DNA of 8,141 bases from Desulfobacterales bacterium C00003106 (GCA_001751015.1 MAXM01000045.1:1-8141); one strand, 5' to 3'; numbered from the stretch's first letter, positions 1-6,749 are shown. Translations and numbers: made by a program. Notes: a model not told the origin generated them from the sequence alone.

Positions 1-180
1 TCCCCGTACAGAGGGGACAAACCTGACCACGCAGGACGCTTTTTTACACTCTTTAGTCCAAAAAGAGATGTTTGGCAAGAGGAAACCGGCCAGCCAAAAG
101 CCCTTGACATTCTCGGTCGCCGCCTCTATAAAATTGTTGAAAGGGATTTTCTTAGTCTCGTCGTCCTCAGTCAGTTATAG
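1..180 (+). CDS. 3' end of an unrecognised protein gene (partial)
   Basis: The frame starting at base 1 is open to a TAG at 178-180 and gives the last 59 residues of a protein that begins before the window. The peptide reads like real protein: mixed charged and aromatic residues, including YRGDKPDHAGRFFTLF (residues 3-18 of the visible part), one tryptophan, and a probable terminal helix with RRLYKIVERDF. I do not recognise the family. Another frame (from base 2 to 196) is also open, but its tail is serine-rich and low in information, so I prefer frame 1. The stop codon lies within the left arm of the inverted-repeat element at 176-299, so that element abuts or slightly overlaps this gene's 3' end and may have replaced its original terminus. 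The gene is co-directional with ssb. Frame choice is moderately sure; function is unknown. Confidence 0.55.
   Translation, partial: SPYRGDKPDHAGRFFTLFSPKRDVWQEETGQPKALDILGRRLYKIVERDFLSLVVLSQL
104..132 (+). promoter_or_regulatory. candidate sigma-70 promoter, possibly for ssb
   Basis: A perfect -35 hexamer TTGACA (104-109) is followed by 17 nt and TATAAA (127-132), five of six matches to the -10 consensus. Transcription would begin near 139. It lies inside the likely coding end of the upstream gene, so it may be coincidental. If used, it would give ssb a leader of almost 300 nt that contains the nested inverted repeat at 176-299. I found no better-spaced promoter between 300 and 435. Confidence 0.45.
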
Positions 181-299
181 ACCTTCAGATAATTAATTGC
201 ACAAGGATAGAGGGAAAAATCCGAGTAAGGCGTACATAGGGTACGTTGTCGAGGATTTTGACCGATAACGCCGTGCAATTATTTAGGTGAAGGTCTATA
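176..299. repeat. nested inverted-repeat element, about 124 bp
   Basis: Four sets of complementary arms are nested around one centre. TATAGACCTTCA (176-187) pairs with 288-299 over 12 bp. TAATTGCAC (194-202) pairs with 273-281 over 9 bp. AAAATCC (216-222) pairs with 253-259 over 7 bp. CGTAC (231-235) pairs with 241-245 across a 5-nt loop. Together they could fold into one long, interrupted stem. The element lies between two co-directional genes and its left edge overlaps the preceding stop codon. This is what a dispersed intergenic palindromic repeat or small non-autonomous element would look like; a structured RNA or terminator-like function is possible. There is no transposase and no clear target-site duplication. 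The pairing is seen directly; the class is inferred. Confidence 0.75.
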
Positions 300-435
300 G
301 AGCCGATTAAATATTGAAACGTATATCGGTGTGATTCAGGCTCTTATGAATCATCGCGGATTAGTGTAAAAACTGTCTACTCTGGCATCATGTAATTTGT
401 TCAAAAACACGTTGACTTTGGGAGGAAAGTTGGTC

Positions 436-876
436 ATGGCAAGTGTCAACAAGGTAATTCTTATAGGAAATTTAGGCGGCGATCCTGAGGTCCGGTATAC
501 GGCAAGCGGCACTGCAGTTGCCAATTTTAGCCTCGCAACCACTGAGAACTGGAACAGCAAGGAAGGCCAAAAGGAGTCACGTACCGAGTGGCACCGTATT
601 GTTGTTTGGGGACGACTTGCGGAGATCTGCGGAGAATACCTTTCCAAGGGCAGAAGTGTATATATTGAAGGACGTATACGCTCAAGCGAATGGCAGGATG
701 CGGAAGGGAACAAGAGACAGACCAAGGAAATTGTTGGTTACCAGATGCAGATGTTGGGAGGAAAAGACTATGTCGAATCCTCACAGGCGCCCCCTCCTTC
801 AACAAGCCCCGAATACAAGCAGGAGGCCGAGGTCAAACACGAGCCCGAAGTCAAGCAGGACGATATACCGTTTTAG
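436..876 (+). CDS. ssb: single-stranded DNA-binding protein
   Basis: This 146-residue protein has the bacterial SSB layout. The N-terminal OB fold (about residues 4-108) starts with NKVILIGNLGGDPEVR and contains EWHRIVVWGRLAE (51-63), YLSKGRSVYIEGR (68-80) and a WQDAEGNKR turn (86-94). A short, flexible, proline- and acid-rich linker follows (about 113-140), and the protein ends in the tip DDIPF, which in the family recruits replication and repair partners. It coats single-stranded DNA as a tetramer in the cytoplasm. I chose the ATG at 436 because GGAGG (421-425) lies at the right distance; an in-frame TTG at 397 would add 13 residues not typical of the family. The tail has a near-repeat, EAEVKHEPEVK. 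The gene stands alone, followed by a 180-bp gap without an obvious terminator. Identification is secure. Confidence 0.97.
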   Translation: MASVNKVILIGNLGGDPEVRYTASGTAVANFSLATTENWNSKEGQKESRTEWHRIVVWGRLAEICGEYLSKGRSVYIEGRIRSSEWQDAEGNKRQTKEIVGYQMQMLGGKDYVESSQAPPPSTSPEYKQEAEVKHEPEVKQDDIPF

Positions 877-1056
877 AGCTGTGGAAATAGATAATGCCCT
901 AATATTGAGCAGGATTTTGGTTCGGATTCAAGGCGCACAATGGGCGTATATCGGGATATGCAACCTTTTATGCAACGCAGAAGCCGGATCAAAAGACAAG
1001 TGAGAGGGGCTGTGGAAACCGATGTGCGCCCTGATCATCTCTGCGGCCGTTAATGC

Positions 1057-1248
1057 TCAATGATCATTATTATCGAGTTCAGCTTTCTTTTCATCAGACG
1101 GTTTATCCTTGACCTCTCCAGCAGCCTTCTTGAAGTTTGTTATTCCTTTTCCGATTCCGCTTCCAATCTCGGGCAATTTTCCTGCCCCAAATATTACAAG
1201 GATAATTACCAGGATAATGATCAATTCCGGCATTCCGATTCCAAACAT
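1057..1248 (-). CDS. tatA: Sec-independent translocase subunit, TatA/E family
   Basis: The 63-residue product has the TatA architecture: a short N-terminal membrane helix (about residues 6-21, MPELIIILVIILVIFGAG), the hinge and amphipathic-helix signature FGAGKLPEIGSGIGKGITNFK starting at 20 (given in two overlapping parts: FGAGKLPEIG and GSGIGKGITNFK), and a charged, lysine- and aspartate-rich tail. TatA oligomers form the pore for folded, twin-arginine proteins in the cytoplasmic membrane. The glutamate at position 8 and the FG pair at 20-21 are typical of TatA/E rather than the longer TatB. The start is supported by a strong AAGGAGGT just upstream on the minus strand (about 1256-1264). No tatC is nearby. 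It lies near qrcB, which encodes a Tat-signal protein, so a shared role is plausible but not shown. It is divergent from moaB. Confidence 0.93.
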   Translation of the reverse strand: MFGIGMPELIIILVIILVIFGAGKLPEIGSGIGKGITNFKKAAGEVKDKPSDEKKAELDNNDH

Positions 1249-1279
1249 ATAGAATGTACCTCCTTATTCGGCATATTGA

Positions 1280-1333
1280 CCGGTTGTCCGGTTAGATCAG
1301 CCGGTTCGCGATTTTTTGTGCAAAGCAAATCGC
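1280..1333. repeat. CCGGTT triplet and imperfect hairpin in the tatA leader
   Basis: CCGGTT occurs three times, at 1280-1285, 1288-1293 and 1301-1306. Next to it GCGATTT (1308-1314) pairs with AAATCGC (1327-1333), and TTTG/CAAA inside the loop extends the symmetry. On the minus strand these lie between the proposed tatA promoter and its ribosome-binding site. They could be a regulator site or leader structure; no known motif is recognised. Confidence 0.35.
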
Positions 1334-1359
1334 CGACTTTTTCTTGCTCAAAGAATCAT

Positions 1360-1389
1360 AATATAATAGATCAGATTATCTTTTGTCAA
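1360..1389 (-). promoter_or_regulatory. candidate tatA promoter, overlapping a possible moaB -10
   Basis: On the minus strand TTGACA (1389 down to 1384) is followed by 18 nt and TATATT (1365 down to 1360), a good sigma-70 match that would start a leader of about 100 nt for tatA. On the plus strand the same region contains a perfect TATAAT (1362-1367) that could be the -10 of moaB, but its -35 region (around 1339-1344) is poor. The two would compete for polymerase if both are used. Confidence 0.5.
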
Positions 1390-1441
1390 GCCCGTAAAGA
1401 CCTCACGATCCTGGGTCGAAATCCTCATCCGGAATACTATT

Positions 1442-1951
1442 ATGAGCACAAGTACTGACATGCACCGAAAAGAGGCGCCCAAAACGGTCTCTATCGCAAT
1501 CATTACCGTCTCCACATCCAGGGGTCTTCGGCAGGACAAAAGCGGTGAATGGATATCAAGCGCCGCAACGCTGAGGGGCCACACGGTCCTGACTCGCGAG
1601 GTAGTGCCCGATAACAGACAACGCATACAAGACGCAATTCATGCTGTCGCCACCAAGGACAAACCGCAGATCCTGATAGTGACCGGGGGCACCGGAATCG
1701 GCTCCACCGACGTGACAATAGAGGCAATTCGTCCCCTTTTTTCAAAGGAACTTACTGCCTTTTCATGCCTTTTTGCCCAACTCAGCTATCATGAAATAGG
1801 TTCCGCAGCGTTGCTTTCGCGTGCAACCGCAGGACTCATCGAAGACACAGTGACATTCTGCCTTCCGGGAAGCCTCCATGCCTGCAAGCTTGCGCTGGAG
1901 ACCCTCATCTTTCCTGAAATCGGTCATCTCGCTCGACATGCCGGGCAATAG
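1442..1951 (+). CDS. moaB: molybdenum cofactor biosynthesis protein, MoaB/Mog family
   Basis: The 169-residue product matches the MoaB/MogA fold, which adenylylates molybdopterin before molybdenum insertion. Visible signatures are the first strand VSIAIITVSTSRG (16-28), the D-K-S-G motif (32-35), the nucleotide-binding VTGGTGIGSTDVTIEAI (80-96), HEIGSAALLSRATAG (117-131), and LPGSLHAC (141-148). The length is usual for MoaB. The DVT aspartate after TGGTG (residue 90) is present. The stretch before HEIG reads CLFAQLSY where many members have an FxxLFRxLSY pattern, a small deviation. The start at 1442 has no strong Shine-Dalgarno sequence; a second ATG at 1460 is no better. The gene is followed by a good terminator at 2068-2107 and converges on the qrc operon. 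It probably supplies cofactor to molybdenum or tungsten enzymes such as formate dehydrogenase. Whether the strict name should be moaB or mog cannot be settled here. Confidence 0.92.
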   Translation: MSTSTDMHRKEAPKTVSIAIITVSTSRGLRQDKSGEWISSAATLRGHTVLTREVVPDNRQRIQDAIHAVATKDKPQILIVTGGTGIGSTDVTIEAIRPLFSKELTAFSCLFAQLSYHEIGSAALLSRATAGLIEDTVTFCLPGSLHACKLALETLIFPEIGHLARHAGQ

Positions 1952-2067
1952 AAGAAAAGCGCATCATCGCAGAGTGTAGCGTTAAGCTCTCGCGTCTTGA
2001 TTCTCTTGTTTTGACTGAAAGAGCGTAGGGACGGGATTCTGGCAACCTGATAATGCGGGGGGAAAAA

Positions 2068-2107
2068 GCGTGCAGGGCTCGATCTGATTGCCTTACACGC
2101 CTTTTTT
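2068..2107. terminator. probable bidirectional rho-independent terminator
   Basis: GCGTG (2068-2072) pairs with CACGC (2096-2100), and the stem continues after one mismatch as AGGG (2074-2077) with CCTT (2091-2094), including one G-T pair. On the plus strand six T residues follow (2102-2107), ending moaB. On the minus strand the stem is followed by five T residues (complement of 2063-2067), so it can also end the qrc operon 36 nt after its last stop codon. Confidence 0.78.
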
Positions 2108-2142
2108 GTTTCTGGAAGATCTACACGAGGCAAAGGGCCCTC

Positions 2143-2289
2143 TTAATGCCCTCCCCGTTTTACATCAAAATAGGTCTTGACTGAGACGTAGGTCATCCCG
2201 ATTCCCAGGATCGAAAGGGCATACCAGAGCCCTCCATGAAATACAACGTGGCCGAGGTCCCAGTGCCACTCAAAAACGAATGGAAGCAT
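2143..2289 (-). CDS. 48-residue single-span membrane protein, possible fifth Qrc subunit
   Basis: An ATG at 2289, preceded by AAGGGGG on the minus strand (about 2299-2305) that overlaps the qrcD stop codon, opens a 48-residue reading frame ending in TAA at 2143. The peptide starts MLPFVFEWHWDLGH, has one hydrophobic segment (about residues 15-40: VVFHGGLWYALSILGIGMTY and beyond) and ends basic (FDVKRGGH), as expected for a membrane protein with its C-terminus in the cytoplasm. Four histidines (9, 14, 18, 48) and two tryptophans cluster at the N-terminus; the first three could face the quinone region or the periplasm. It follows qrcD by 13 nt and is the last gene before the terminator, so it should be co-transcribed and possibly translationally coupled. 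I do not know a named family. Its role as a small subunit or assembly factor of the complex is inferred from position, topology and coding quality. Confidence 0.8.
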   Translation of the reverse strand: MLPFVFEWHWDLGHVVFHGGLWYALSILGIGMTYVSVKTYFDVKRGGH

Positions 2290-2302
2290 AATAAGATCCC
2301 CC

Positions 2303-3532
2303 TTAAGGATTTAGTTCCTTTTCCTGCGGAAAAATCGGCAGATACCGATAGGACAACGACAACAAAATAGCCATAAAGGCAAACGGAGCAAGTGACGTAA
2401 TCCATTCTATCCAGTTAGGAACGTAATTGTAGAACTTGTCAAATGGCATTACCGGCAACGCAAGCGCCTGCACAGTCATGACATAACGGTTAATGCATAT
2501 CCCCGTGCAATTCAGTATTGCCGCAAGTATCAAAAGGAATTCATTTTCTCTCGTCTTTTTAGTGATCAGAATGGCGGCCGGAATAGCGCCGCAAATCCCG
2601 AGTTCCGCTATTAGAATCCAAAGATTAAACGGCGCCTGGGGATACATATCAAAAAAGTTTACCCCCATCTTGGGAAGAGTTACCGCCGCCCAGTACAGAG
2701 TGTCAAGCATCTTGACTGACAGATAACCGACCAGCAGCCACCCGGAAACCGTAGCGAGCTTCAGAATGACATTCCGTGCCACGAGTTTCTTTCTTGTAAT
2801 CGCCTCAGTCAAACGCGTAACCAGGATAGTAAAACACGGCCCGCACGCAATAGCCGAAAAGATAAAGAGAAAGAATGTCGTCGGCCATATAGAGGCATGA
2901 ACCCTGAAGGCAAACGGACGTCCGAACAAAACTCCAGCGACCCCGCCAAGCGAACCTTGATGGAAGAACGACAGAAAGGCCCCTGTTGCCGCAAAAACCG
3001 CCATGATGTGATGAAGATTATGACTAAAGGCGTGTAAGGTAGGGACTTTGTCAAGCTGTCTGTTTTCCAGAATGATGGGGATATATTCAATGGCCAGGAC
3101 CGTGAAATAACACGAAATACAAAACGCCACCTCTGTCAGCATGGAATGTACGTTAGCGTGCCAGAAAATAAACCATCCACGTAGCGGCTGCCCTATGTCA
3201 AGCGCCAGGATGGCCAGGGCGGAACTGTAACAGATAAAACCGATGATCACCGCATAATTGAGAATATTCTTAAATTCGTCTATTCCAAGGACATATCGCA
3301 TAAAGCCTGTAAAAAAAGCCCCGGCTCCAAGCGCAATAATTGCAAGGTCAGCCGTGATCCAGGCGCCAAATCCGAAATAGTCATTCAGATTTGTCGTGTT
3401 CAGGCCATAGGCCCAGGCTATTACCGCAGCAATGGCAGCCCATAGCATAATAAAAGACCACGCCCCGATCCAGAGCGCAAATTGCGGAAACGGACAACGT
3501 TTGAGTCCCTTTGGTATAAGTGCGGAATCCAT
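2303..3532 (-). CDS. qrcD: menaquinone reductase integral membrane subunit QrcD (NrfD/PsrC family)
   Basis: The product is 409 residues and very hydrophobic, with about ten predicted membrane spans (roughly 20-42, 55-80, 90-112, 130-155, 172-190, 215-238, 258-285, 303-324, 332-352, 376-397). It belongs to the NrfD/PsrC/ActC family that binds quinone within the membrane. Conserved-looking features are LDIGQPLRGW (111-120), HSMLTEVAF (129-137), the FSHNLHHIMAVFAATGAF stretch (169-186) and FFHQGSLGG (189-197), whose histidine and the aspartate at 112 are good candidates for the quinone site by family analogy. The ATG at 3532 is chosen because AGGAG (3541-3545 on the minus strand) lies 8 nt upstream; the in-frame GTG at 3541 overlaps that sequence. 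It lies 47 nt after qrcC. In the complex it would reduce menaquinone with electrons from QrcC. The ten-span size separates it from the short eight-span NrfD proteins. Confidence 0.92.
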   Translation of the reverse strand: MDSALIPKGLKRCPFPQFALWIGAWSFIMLWAAIAAVIAWAYGLNTTNLNDYFGFGAWITADLAIIALGAGAFFTGFMRYVLGIDEFKNILNYAVIIGFICYSSALAILALDIGQPLRGWFIFWHANVHSMLTEVAFCISCYFTVLAIEYIPIILENRQLDKVPTLHAFSHNLHHIMAVFAATGAFLSFFHQGSLGGVAGVLFGRPFAFRVHASIWPTTFFLFIFSAIACGPCFTILVTRLTEAITRKKLVARNVILKLATVSGWLLVGYLSVKMLDTLYWAAVTLPKMGVNFFDMYPQAPFNLWILIAELGICGAIPAAILITKKTRENEFLLILAAILNCTGICINRYVMTVQALALPVMPFDKFYNYVPNWIEWITSLAPFAFMAILLSLSYRYLPIFPQEKELNP

Positions 3533-3579
3533 ATCAGACACTCCTCTAACACCTGTGGTTATTAGTCAGATCAACTGAT

Positions 3580-4392
3580 TTATTTACTGCGCTCGTTTGT
3601 CAAATAATTATCGCCTGCCCTGCGGACCCAGCTTCGCGTGGAGTGATAATAGACCTTCGGGTTTGTCCCGAGCCTCTCAAGAAGCCGAAACGCATGCGGG
3701 CTTTGTTTCAATTCATGGACCTTGTGTTCAGGGTTATTCAGATCGCCAAAAACGATAGCGCCAGCTGGGCAGGCTTGGGTGCAGGCCGTCTGGTACTCAT
3801 TTTCGGTGATTTCCCGGCGGCCTTCCGCATAGGCCTTGTCACGGGCCCCCTGGAAACGGTGAAAACAGAAACTGCATTTTTCTACAACGCCCCGCATCCG
3901 GGGAGAAACATCCGGACTCAAGGACTCCTTGGTGTCATCAGGCCAGACCGGATCCCACCAGTTGAAATAGCGTGCATGGTAAGGGCACGCCGCCATGCAG
4001 TACCGGCATCCAAAACATCTCGTGTAGATCTGGCTCACAATACCCGTCTCATAGTTGTAATCCGTAGCAGTGGCAGGGCATACTGAAACACATGGAGCAT
4101 GACCGTGCTCACCTTCACAATGCATACAAGGCCGGGGAAAGTAGCAAATGTCCGTATCCGGATATGGTTTCCCGTTAGTAGCCTTAAACACCCTCATCCA
4201 GGTGATGCTGTCAAGCTTATTTGTTTCATTTTTCTTATAGGGGACGTTGTTTTCCGTCATGCACGCAACCATACACGAGCCGCATCCCGTACATTTGTCC
4301 AAGTCGATCACCATGCCGAATTTATACTTCTCGCCATGTCCGTGAGCGCCTCCCTCGTGCCCTTGAACGCCTTCCTTATGTTCCTCTTTCAT
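3580..4392 (-). CDS. qrcC: menaquinone reductase iron-sulfur subunit QrcC
   Basis: This 270-residue protein is a DmsB/PsrB/NrfC-type electron carrier with four cysteine groups. They are CTGCGSCMVAC (34-44), CMHC (89-92) with CVSVCP (101-106), CFGCRYCMAACP (126-137), and CSFC (173-176) with CTQACP (204-209). The family folds these into four cubane-type clusters in a relay; whether one is a 3Fe-4S cluster cannot be read from sequence. It has no signal peptide or membrane span. The N-terminal 20 residues are rich in histidine, glutamate and glycine (EEHKEGVQGHEGGAHGHG). It should sit on the periplasmic face, exported with the Tat-signal protein QrcB, and pass electrons to QrcD. The start at 4392 follows a purine-rich GAGGAAGAGG. 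It begins 21 nt after the qrcB stop, so translation is probably coupled. Confidence 0.93.
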   Translation of the reverse strand: MKEEHKEGVQGHEGGAHGHGEKYKFGMVIDLDKCTGCGSCMVACMTENNVPYKKNETNKLDSITWMRVFKATNGKPYPDTDICYFPRPCMHCEGEHGHAPCVSVCPATATDYNYETGIVSQIYTRCFGCRYCMAACPYHARYFNWWDPVWPDDTKESLSPDVSPRMRGVVEKCSFCFHRFQGARDKAYAEGRREITENEYQTACTQACPAGAIVFGDLNNPEHKVHELKQSPHAFRLLERLGTNPKVYYHSTRSWVRRAGDNYLTNERSK

Positions 4393-4413
4393 CGTTACCT
4401 CTTCCTCTTTGAA

Positions 4414-6708
4414 TTATATACTCTTAAGGCTGGCTCGACTTCCCCACGCAATATCCAGGCCGGAGGCCTCATCCTCTATCATCCCAATGAGATCGTTGGA
4501 ATTGACTCCCTTTCCCTTCAGGTAGTCGTCGTATGCGGTATGACCCAACCCTGTCGGAATGGCAACAACTCCGGGCTGTATCCCGTCAAACAGATGTATC
4601 TTTACCTTTGCCTTTCCTTTCGGGGTCGAAAGCAGAGCCATTCTCTCATCCGTAAGTCCGTGCGCGATCGCCGTCTTTGGATTGACTTCAACGCAGAGAT
4701 CGTCGTTTTTCAGGACCGTATCTGCTACGGTTTTTGTCATCAGGGGAGAATTTGCAACAGGGCCGTCAGCCAGCCTCATTGATTCACACGGAATCAGTAT
4801 CAGGGGATACATGAATTCCTCGCCCTTGAGTTTGGCACGCGAATACTGTGGAAGGCAATCTTTGGCAGATTTTGCCCCGGCTAACAGAGTCGTTGCAAGA
4901 AACTCAAACTTTCCGGAAGCATTCCTGAAGGCCTGTGACCAGTCAGCAGGGGTATAACCCTCATCCTTCCAATATCCTTCTTTTTCCAAAACACTCCACT
5001 TATCCCCCAAGGTCGCCTTTAGCAGGGATTCGTAGTCATCCCACGGAAACGATTCTGCAACACTCCCGTCTAAGGATTTAGCAATTGCAATGAGACTATC
5101 GCCGACATGCCTGGTATCACATTGTGGAGAAACCACCGGACGGCTCAAGCTCATGACCGGAAGGCTCGAACTGATGGGCGTAGGAACATCCTCATACCGT
5201 TCGAGACTCGTATGATTCGGCAGTATCAAATCAGCATGATTTGCCGTTTCATCCATGCGCGATGAAAAGCTGACAATAAACGGAATTCGGTCAAGCGCCT
5301 CTGCGACCGCTGTTCTATCATGCTCAGTATAATAGGGATTCGCCCCGTGTACCAGAAGAACAGACAGGGGGTATTCTCCTGTTCCGCCCTTGATTAACTT
5401 GGGTAACTGATCAAATAGAGATTCACTGAGAGGGAAGGCATCCGTGCCTGCCCGGTCGACACGAGGCTGTTTTGTCCCGCTTTTTGCAATATCATCCTGT
5501 ACGAGACTCGGCCACGGGACGGTCGTTACATCAGGGAGGACTGTAACCCCGCCGGGCTTATTGATATTAGCTACAAGAGCATTGAGCGCATGAATCGCCA
5601 TGATATCATGCACCGCCATCGGCCTTGTTCCCTTTCCGCGTCCCCAGACTGCGAGTGCGCCCTTGGCCTGTGCAAACTCCCGGGCTATAACGCTGATTCG
5701 GTCGGCGGGAACGCCGGTAATCCTCGAAACCGCATCCGGCGAGTACTCTTTGAGGACCGACTGCTTGAAACCCTTGTGAACCGTTCCACCGCTGTCTTGC
5801 CAGTCTTCAAAGCCGAGACAATAGTCCCTTATGAAAGCTTTATTGTAACTTTTTTCTTTGATGATTACATGGGCCAGGCCCAGCGCAAGCGCGGCTTCCG
5901 TACCCGGTTTAATCGTAAGCCATGTATCCGCCTTTGCGGCTGTATTGGAAAGGCACGCTTCAACCTGAACCAGCTTCGCACCCTCGGCGGCCTTTTCAGC
6001 CCATCTGGTGTGCGCTCTGAATGCGCGAACAGGAGAACCCCATCCGTCGATGATAGAAGCGCCAAAGCTCACAACATAACGCGCATTTTCCAGATCGTAT
6101 CCCGCAGAAGCATAGTCGCCTTGCATCAGTTTCAGCGCAAGCCTTTCCGAATCCTGCAAAGACGGCGCGGTAAAGACATTAGGCGAACCATAAGCCGCAA
6201 GCAGGCGTTTGAAAAGCTGTGAAACGGTCCCGCGATCCGTGCCCGTCATTGACGCCACAGTATGGGACAGACCGTCTTGTCGTTTCTGGTTCAGTTCCTT
6301 GGAAATCTCCGCTATAGCGGCATTCCAGGGTATCTGTTCCCACTTCCCTTCGCCCCTTTTTCCCGCCCGTTTGAGCGGGCCTTTTATTCGGGCGCCTCCG
6401 TACAGTTTATACAGTGCGCTCATTCCAAGAAGACACACTCCGCCGTCATTTATCGGGTGACCCTTCATGCCTTCAATCTTGATTGCGCGGTCTTTCACTT
6501 TTCGAACTGTAATACCGCATCCACCCGGACATAATGTGCAGGCCGTTTTCTCAATGCTCACCTCGCCGCCTGGCGGCACAGGAGTCCATGGCCAGTTCTG
6601 CGTCCATATAGCCGAGTCATCCATCAACTTCCATGGCAGGGGTGAAAATGTGATCCCGGCTCCGGCGCCCAAACAAAACTGCAAAAAGCCTCGTCTACCC
6701 AAACTCAT
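4414..6708 (-). CDS. qrcB: menaquinone reductase molybdopterin-binding-like subunit QrcB
   Basis: The 764-residue product belongs to the molybdopterin oxidoreductase (CISM) superfamily. It has a twin-arginine signal (GRRGFLQFC, residues 4-12, then a hydrophobic stretch), a cluster-binding set C57, C60, C64 and C92 (CTLCPGGC then GGVCLLG), the main catalytic-type domain, and a C-terminal dinucleotide-binding domain from about 630. The segment YVVSFGASIIDGWGSPVRAF (211-230) resembles the SFGA-x-x-x-x-x-x-SPV pattern of ActB and QrcB rather than that of active reductases. After GSPNVFT (174-180) the residue aligned by eye with the molybdenum-ligand cysteine of PsrA/PhsA enzymes is glutamine 185. 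The protein therefore probably relays electrons instead of carrying out substrate chemistry. The start follows AGGGGA. The gene is second in the operon, separated from qrcA by a 94-nt spacer with a strong hairpin. An active thiosulfate- or polysulfide-reductase subunit is the main alternative, but it would not explain the adjacent cytochrome and the ten-span QrcD. Confidence 0.88.
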   Translation of the reverse strand: MSLGRRGFLQFCLGAGAGITFSPLPWKLMDDSAIWTQNWPWTPVPPGGEVSIEKTACTLCPGGCGITVRKVKDRAIKIEGMKGHPINDGGVCLLGMSALYKLYGGARIKGPLKRAGKRGEGKWEQIPWNAAIAEISKELNQKRQDGLSHTVASMTGTDRGTVSQLFKRLLAAYGSPNVFTAPSLQDSERLALKLMQGDYASAGYDLENARYVVSFGASIIDGWGSPVRAFRAHTRWAEKAAEGAKLVQVEACLSNTAAKADTWLTIKPGTEAALALGLAHVIIKEKSYNKAFIRDYCLGFEDWQDSGGTVHKGFKQSVLKEYSPDAVSRITGVPADRISVIAREFAQAKGALAVWGRGKGTRPMAVHDIMAIHALNALVANINKPGGVTVLPDVTTVPWPSLVQDDIAKSGTKQPRVDRAGTDAFPLSESLFDQLPKLIKGGTGEYPLSVLLVHGANPYYTEHDRTAVAEALDRIPFIVSFSSRMDETANHADLILPNHTSLERYEDVPTPISSSLPVMSLSRPVVSPQCDTRHVGDSLIAIAKSLDGSVAESFPWDDYESLLKATLGDKWSVLEKEGYWKDEGYTPADWSQAFRNASGKFEFLATTLLAGAKSAKDCLPQYSRAKLKGEEFMYPLILIPCESMRLADGPVANSPLMTKTVADTVLKNDDLCVEVNPKTAIAHGLTDERMALLSTPKGKAKVKIHLFDGIQPGVVAIPTGLGHTAYDDYLKGKGVNSNDLIGMIEDEASGLDIAWGSRASLKSI

Positions 6709-6749
6709 AGTCTTTCCCCTTCAGTAAATTCAGATCAAAGAAATCTTAG

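Noticed and set aside
22..45. CCTG/CAGG stem followed by six T residues, terminator-like
   Set aside because: The stem is only 4 bp and lies inside the likely coding frame of the first gene.
2..196. Alternative open frame at the window start
   Set aside because: Its tail is serine-rich and partly encoded by the repeat element. The frame from base 1 gives a more protein-like sequence. It cannot be fully excluded without the upstream DNA.
919..930. GGTTCGGATTC, similar to a tRNA T-loop
   Set aside because: No acceptor, D or anticodon stems can be placed around it.
518..1003. Second plus-strand frame overlapping ssb
   Set aside because: It lies out of frame within ssb, has no ribosome-binding site, and its composition is that of a frame shadow.
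4099..4782. Long plus-strand open frame antisense to qrcC and the end of qrcB
   Set aside because: It spans the qrcC-qrcB junction on the opposite strand. Its peptide has no recognisable domain, while the minus-strand frames carry clear cysteine motifs.
5590..6222. Plus-strand open frame of 210 codons inside qrcB
   Set aside because: It is arginine-rich without domain signals, as expected for an antisense shadow of a GC-rich third-position gene.
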